Below, in pieces: positions 61,790-64,000 of a stretch of 64,000 bases of DNA. The first letter of the stretch is position 1; each line of letters opens with the position of its first letter. The translations under genes were made by a program, and so were the position numbers. The notes under the pieces are model-generated. The model did not search any database. It worked only from the letters and a program-made list of their open reading frames with translations, and was not told the DNA's origin. The stretch comes from Anaerosoma tenue (lineage in GTDB: Bacteria; Actinomycetota; Coriobacteriia; Anaerosomatales; Anaerosomataceae): contig NZ_JALNTY010000004.1 of NCBI RefSeq assembly GCF_023161965.1, forward strand, positions 62,001 to 126,000, in the 5' to 3' direction.

Positions 61790-62482
61790 ATGAACCGGAA
61801 GCACACGACCCCCCGCGGCGGAGACCCCTCCGGTCTCGGTCCTCGGGAAGACCACCCGGCGGAGGTTCCATTCGGGGCCTCCTCCGCGGGGAGGCGCTTC
61901 ACAGGCCGCAAGCCTGCGGAGACGGCCTCGGAGATCCCCCCGGCCGCGTCCGCGCATACCGATCCTGTGCTCGAGCAGGACCTGGGAGCGGAGTTCGAGT
62001 TCCGGGGCGACCAGCTCGAGGCCGAGCTGGAGGCGGCACGCGAGGAGGCGGGCCGTCACTTTGAGACCGCGCAACGGCTTCAGGCGGAGTTCGACAACTA
62101 CCGCAAGCGTATGGCCCGCGAACAGGAAGACGCGGTCAAGCGGGCAGGGCAGCGCATCATCACCGAGGTGCTCCCGGCTCTCGACAACCTTGAGCGTGCG
62201 GTGGCCCATGCCGAGGAGGCCGGTGGATCGAGCGACCTGACCGACGGTGTGCGGATGGTGCTCCAGCAGGTGCTCGACGTCTTCGCCAAGGAGGGCGTGG
62301 AGCGCATCGCGCCGGAGGGTGAGCCGTTCGACCCCAACGAGCACCAGGCGGTGGGGCAGGCCGAACGCGACGACGTGCCGGAGGGCACGTGCGTCGACAT
62401 GTACCAGTGCGGGTACCGGATGCACGGGCGCGTGTTGCGTCCGGCGGCGGTCGTGGTGAGCACCGGAGGCCCGAGGCCCTAA
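61790..62482 (+). CDS. grpE: Nucleotide exchange factor GrpE
   Basis: This 230-residue protein has a long, poorly conserved N-terminus (about 60 residues) and a coiled coil with FDNYRKRMAREQED. The C-terminal beta domain has EPFDPNEHQAVGQ and VLRPAAVVVS. It starts two bases after dnaK. Confidence 0.95.
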   Translation: MNRKHTTPRGGDPSGLGPREDHPAEVPFGASSAGRRFTGRKPAETASEIPPAASAHTDPVLEQDLGAEFEFRGDQLEAELEAAREEAGRHFETAQRLQAEFDNYRKRMAREQEDAVKRAGQRIITEVLPALDNLERAVAHAEEAGGSSDLTDGVRMVLQQVLDVFAKEGVERIAPEGEPFDPNEHQAVGQAERDDVPEGTCVDMYQCGYRMHGRVLRPAAVVVSTGGPRP

Positions 62483-62494
62483 AGGAGCCCAGCG

Positions 62495-63625
62495 ATGGCC
62501 GAGAAAGACTACTACGACATACTCGGCGTCCCTAAGACGGCGACAGCCGACGAGATAAAGAAGGCGTTCCGCAAGCAGGCGCGCAAGCATCACCCTGACG
62601 CGGGCGGCTCCGAGGCCAAGTTCAAGGAGATCAACGAGGCGTACGAGATCCTCTCGGACGAGGAGAAGCGGAAGCAGTACGACACGTACGGCCGCTACTT
62701 CGGCGGCAACGTCCCGCCGGGTGGTCCCGGAGGTGCGGGAGCGGGTTGGCCCGGAGGCGGTGTCCCGGGCGGCGGCTTCCCCGGCGGCGCGTCGTATCAG
62801 ACCGTGGATATGGGTGATCTGGGCGACCTCTTCGGCAACCTCTTCGGAGGAGGCGCAGGCGCATCGAGGCGAAAGAGCGCGCACAGGGGCGCGGACATGC
62901 AGTACGACCTCACGCTCTCCTTCGAGGAGGCGCTGAAGGGCACCTCCACCAAGGTCGACGTCAAGCGTACCGAGACATGCGCCACCTGCAAGGGCACCGG
63001 CGCGAAACCCGGCACCAGCGTGAGCACGTGTCCCACATGCTCGGGAGCCGGCCACGTCACGCAGGGCCAGGGTGTGTTCGGCTTCTCCCGCCCATGTCAG
63101 CGCTGTGGCGGCACAGGCACGGTGGTGGAGCAGCCGTGCACCACCTGTAGAGGTAAGGGGCAGGTGGTGAGGGCCAAGCCGCTGACGGTGAACATCCCGC
63201 CGGGCGTGACCGATGGCGGCAAGCTGAGGTTCGCGGGCAAGGGCGAGCCCGGGACCGGTGGCGCACCGGCGGGCGACCTGTACGTGATCACGCACATCCG
63301 CCCGCATGCGTTCTTCACCCGTGACGGGGCGGATGTGGTCCTCGACCTTCCGGTGACGATCACGGAGGCGGCGCTTGGCGCCCAGGTGATGGTGCCCACG
63401 CCCGATGGCGGCAAGGTGAAGGTGAAGATCCCGGCTGGCACCGCCGACGGCAAGGTGTTGCGGGTGCCGGGCAAGGGCGCACCCAAGCTGAAGGGCCGCG
63501 GCACAGGTGACTTGAAGGTCCGCGTGCGGATCGACGTGCCCAAGAAGCTCACCTCGGAGCAGAAGGAACTGCTGAAGAAGTTCGAGTCGCTGCGTGCGGA
63601 CGACGTCCGGGCGCACATCGCGTAG
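62495..63625 (+). CDS. dnaJ: Chaperone DnaJ
   Basis: The protein has 376 residues. The J domain has HPD in KHHPDAGG. A Gly-rich region follows (about 70-105). Four CxxCxGxG zinc motifs ([32 protein letters not shown]) lie at about 155-220, then the C-terminal substrate domains. It stimulates DnaK. It is 12 bases downstream of grpE. Confidence 0.97.
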   Translation: MAEKDYYDILGVPKTATADEIKKAFRKQARKHHPDAGGSEAKFKEINEAYEILSDEEKRKQYDTYGRYFGGNVPPGGPGGAGAGWPGGGVPGGGFPGGASYQTVDMGDLGDLFGNLFGGGAGASRRKSAHRGADMQYDLTLSFEEALKGTSTKVDVKRTETCATCKGTGAKPGTSVSTCPTCSGAGHVTQGQGVFGFSRPCQRCGGTGTVVEQPCTTCRGKGQVVRAKPLTVNIPPGVTDGGKLRFAGKGEPGTGGAPAGDLYVITHIRPHAFFTRDGADVVLDLPVTITEAALGAQVMVPTPDGGKVKVKIPAGTADGKVLRVPGKGAPKLKGRGTGDLKVRVRIDVPKKLTSEQKELLKKFESLRADDVRAHIA

Positions 63626-63641
63626 GGAAGGTGATCCGGTC

Positions 63642-64000
63642 GTGGTGAGACGGCAGCACGGAAGCGGCGGCAAAGACCGGCCGGTCTACATGATCAGCGT
63701 GGCGGCCGAGCTTGCCGGCGTGCACCCGCAAACGCTCCGGATCTACGAACGCAAGCGGCTCATCCAGCCGAGCAGGTCTCCTGGCGGCACGCGGATGTAC
63801 TCGGAGTCGGATATCGAGCGGCTCCGTCTCATCCAGCGGCTCACGCAGGAGGAAGGCATCAACCTCGCGGGCGTGATGCGGATCATCGAACTCGAGGTCG
63901 AGAAAGAGAAGCTCGAGGCCCGACTCGCCGAGGCGCAGGCTGCCGCCACCCGCGCCGAACGCGATCTGGCGCAGGAGATCAACGAGTTCCGCAAGTCGCT
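63642..64000 (+). CDS. hspR: Heat-shock repressor HspR, 5' part
   Basis: A MerR-type winged helix (VYMISVAAELAGVHPQTLRIYER, shown here only in part) with GGTRMYSESDIERL is followed by a coiled-coil helix. The gene runs off the right edge after 119 codons. It starts GTG GTG; either 63642 or 63645 is possible. HspR represses dnaK operons together with DnaK in actinobacteria. Its position at the end of dnaK-grpE-dnaJ is standard. Confidence 0.9.
   Translation, partial: MVRRQHGSGGKDRPVYMISVAAELAGVHPQTLRIYERKRLIQPSRSPGGTRMYSESDIERLRLIQRLTQEEGINLAGVMRIIELEVEKEKLEARLAEAQAAATRAERDLAQEINEFRKS

Overview
The window is a dense, high-G+C stretch with frequent GTG starts, four-base start/stop overlaps and strong purine-rich ribosome binding sites. 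Four gene sets point to an anaerobic or facultatively anaerobic actinobacterium, most likely of the class Coriobacteriia (inferred from gene content, not from a marker phylogeny). These are a four-subunit 2-oxoacid:ferredoxin oxidoreductase, [NiFe]-hydrogenase maturation genes, several bacterial-type ferredoxins, and a dnaK-grpE-dnaJ-hspR operon. No tRNA or rRNA gene, phage, insertion sequence or CRISPR array was seen.

Layout. 1-4.1 kb: the start of a KdpD-like sensor (cut by the left edge), a DUF362 ferredoxin protein, a DUF1295 membrane protein, and an ABC ATPase whose frame runs antisense through the DUF1295 gene. 4.2-9.3 kb: a GbsR/MarR-regulated ABC exporter and a PadR/membrane-protein pair. 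9.4-13.6 kb: an amidohydrolase, a CheY-like regulator, the SRP RNA, and dnaX-ybaB-recR. 13.7-16.8 kb: the oxidoreductase operon, ended by a perfect palindromic terminator. 16.9-21.9 kb: an HD-GYP sensor and lysC-asd. 21.9-32.9 kb: a long, tightly overlapping run holding a two-component system, queT, an [FeFe]-hydrogenase-like protein fused to a degenerate GGDEF domain, amrS, a glycosyltransferase, a TauE-type permease, an acetyltransferase, a LytS/LytR pair and a phosphoesterase. 33.1-35.9 kb: a stress protein and an acetate-type symporter. 36-41.1 kb (minus strand): pgi, a drug/metabolite transporter and hypEDC. 41.3-42.2 kb: an MNT/HEPN toxin-antitoxin pair. 42.2-50.7 kb (minus strand): hypF, a Zn-ribbon/HEPN-like protein, CooT, DUF3842, thioredoxin and its reductase, a membrane PIN-TPR protein and a large exported protein. 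50.8-53.2 kb: lon. 53.2-59.6 kb: a cell-surface module and sugar-epimerase genes. 59.7-64 kb: the chaperone operon, cut by the right edge inside hspR.

The most interesting region is 53.2-57.8 kb. It has an LPFTG-anchored repeat adhesin, a secreted HExxH protein read from the opposite strand behind what looks like a class I cyclic-di-GMP riboswitch, and a sortase. CRP-type TGTGA-N6-TCACA sites lie upstream of the adhesin leader and between the protease and the sortase. The layout recalls the c-di-GMP-controlled adhesin/protease pair of Clostridioides difficile, in an unrelated phylum. The window also holds an intact HD-GYP phosphodiesterase and a hydrogenase-like protein whose GGDEF active site is lost but whose inhibitory c-di-GMP site is kept, so it may carry parts of one redox/c-di-GMP circuit. 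A second notable feature is a 128-nt element with perfect 18-bp inverted ends, sitting in frame inside hypF.

All functions are inferred by reading motifs. No database search, folding program or alignment was run.
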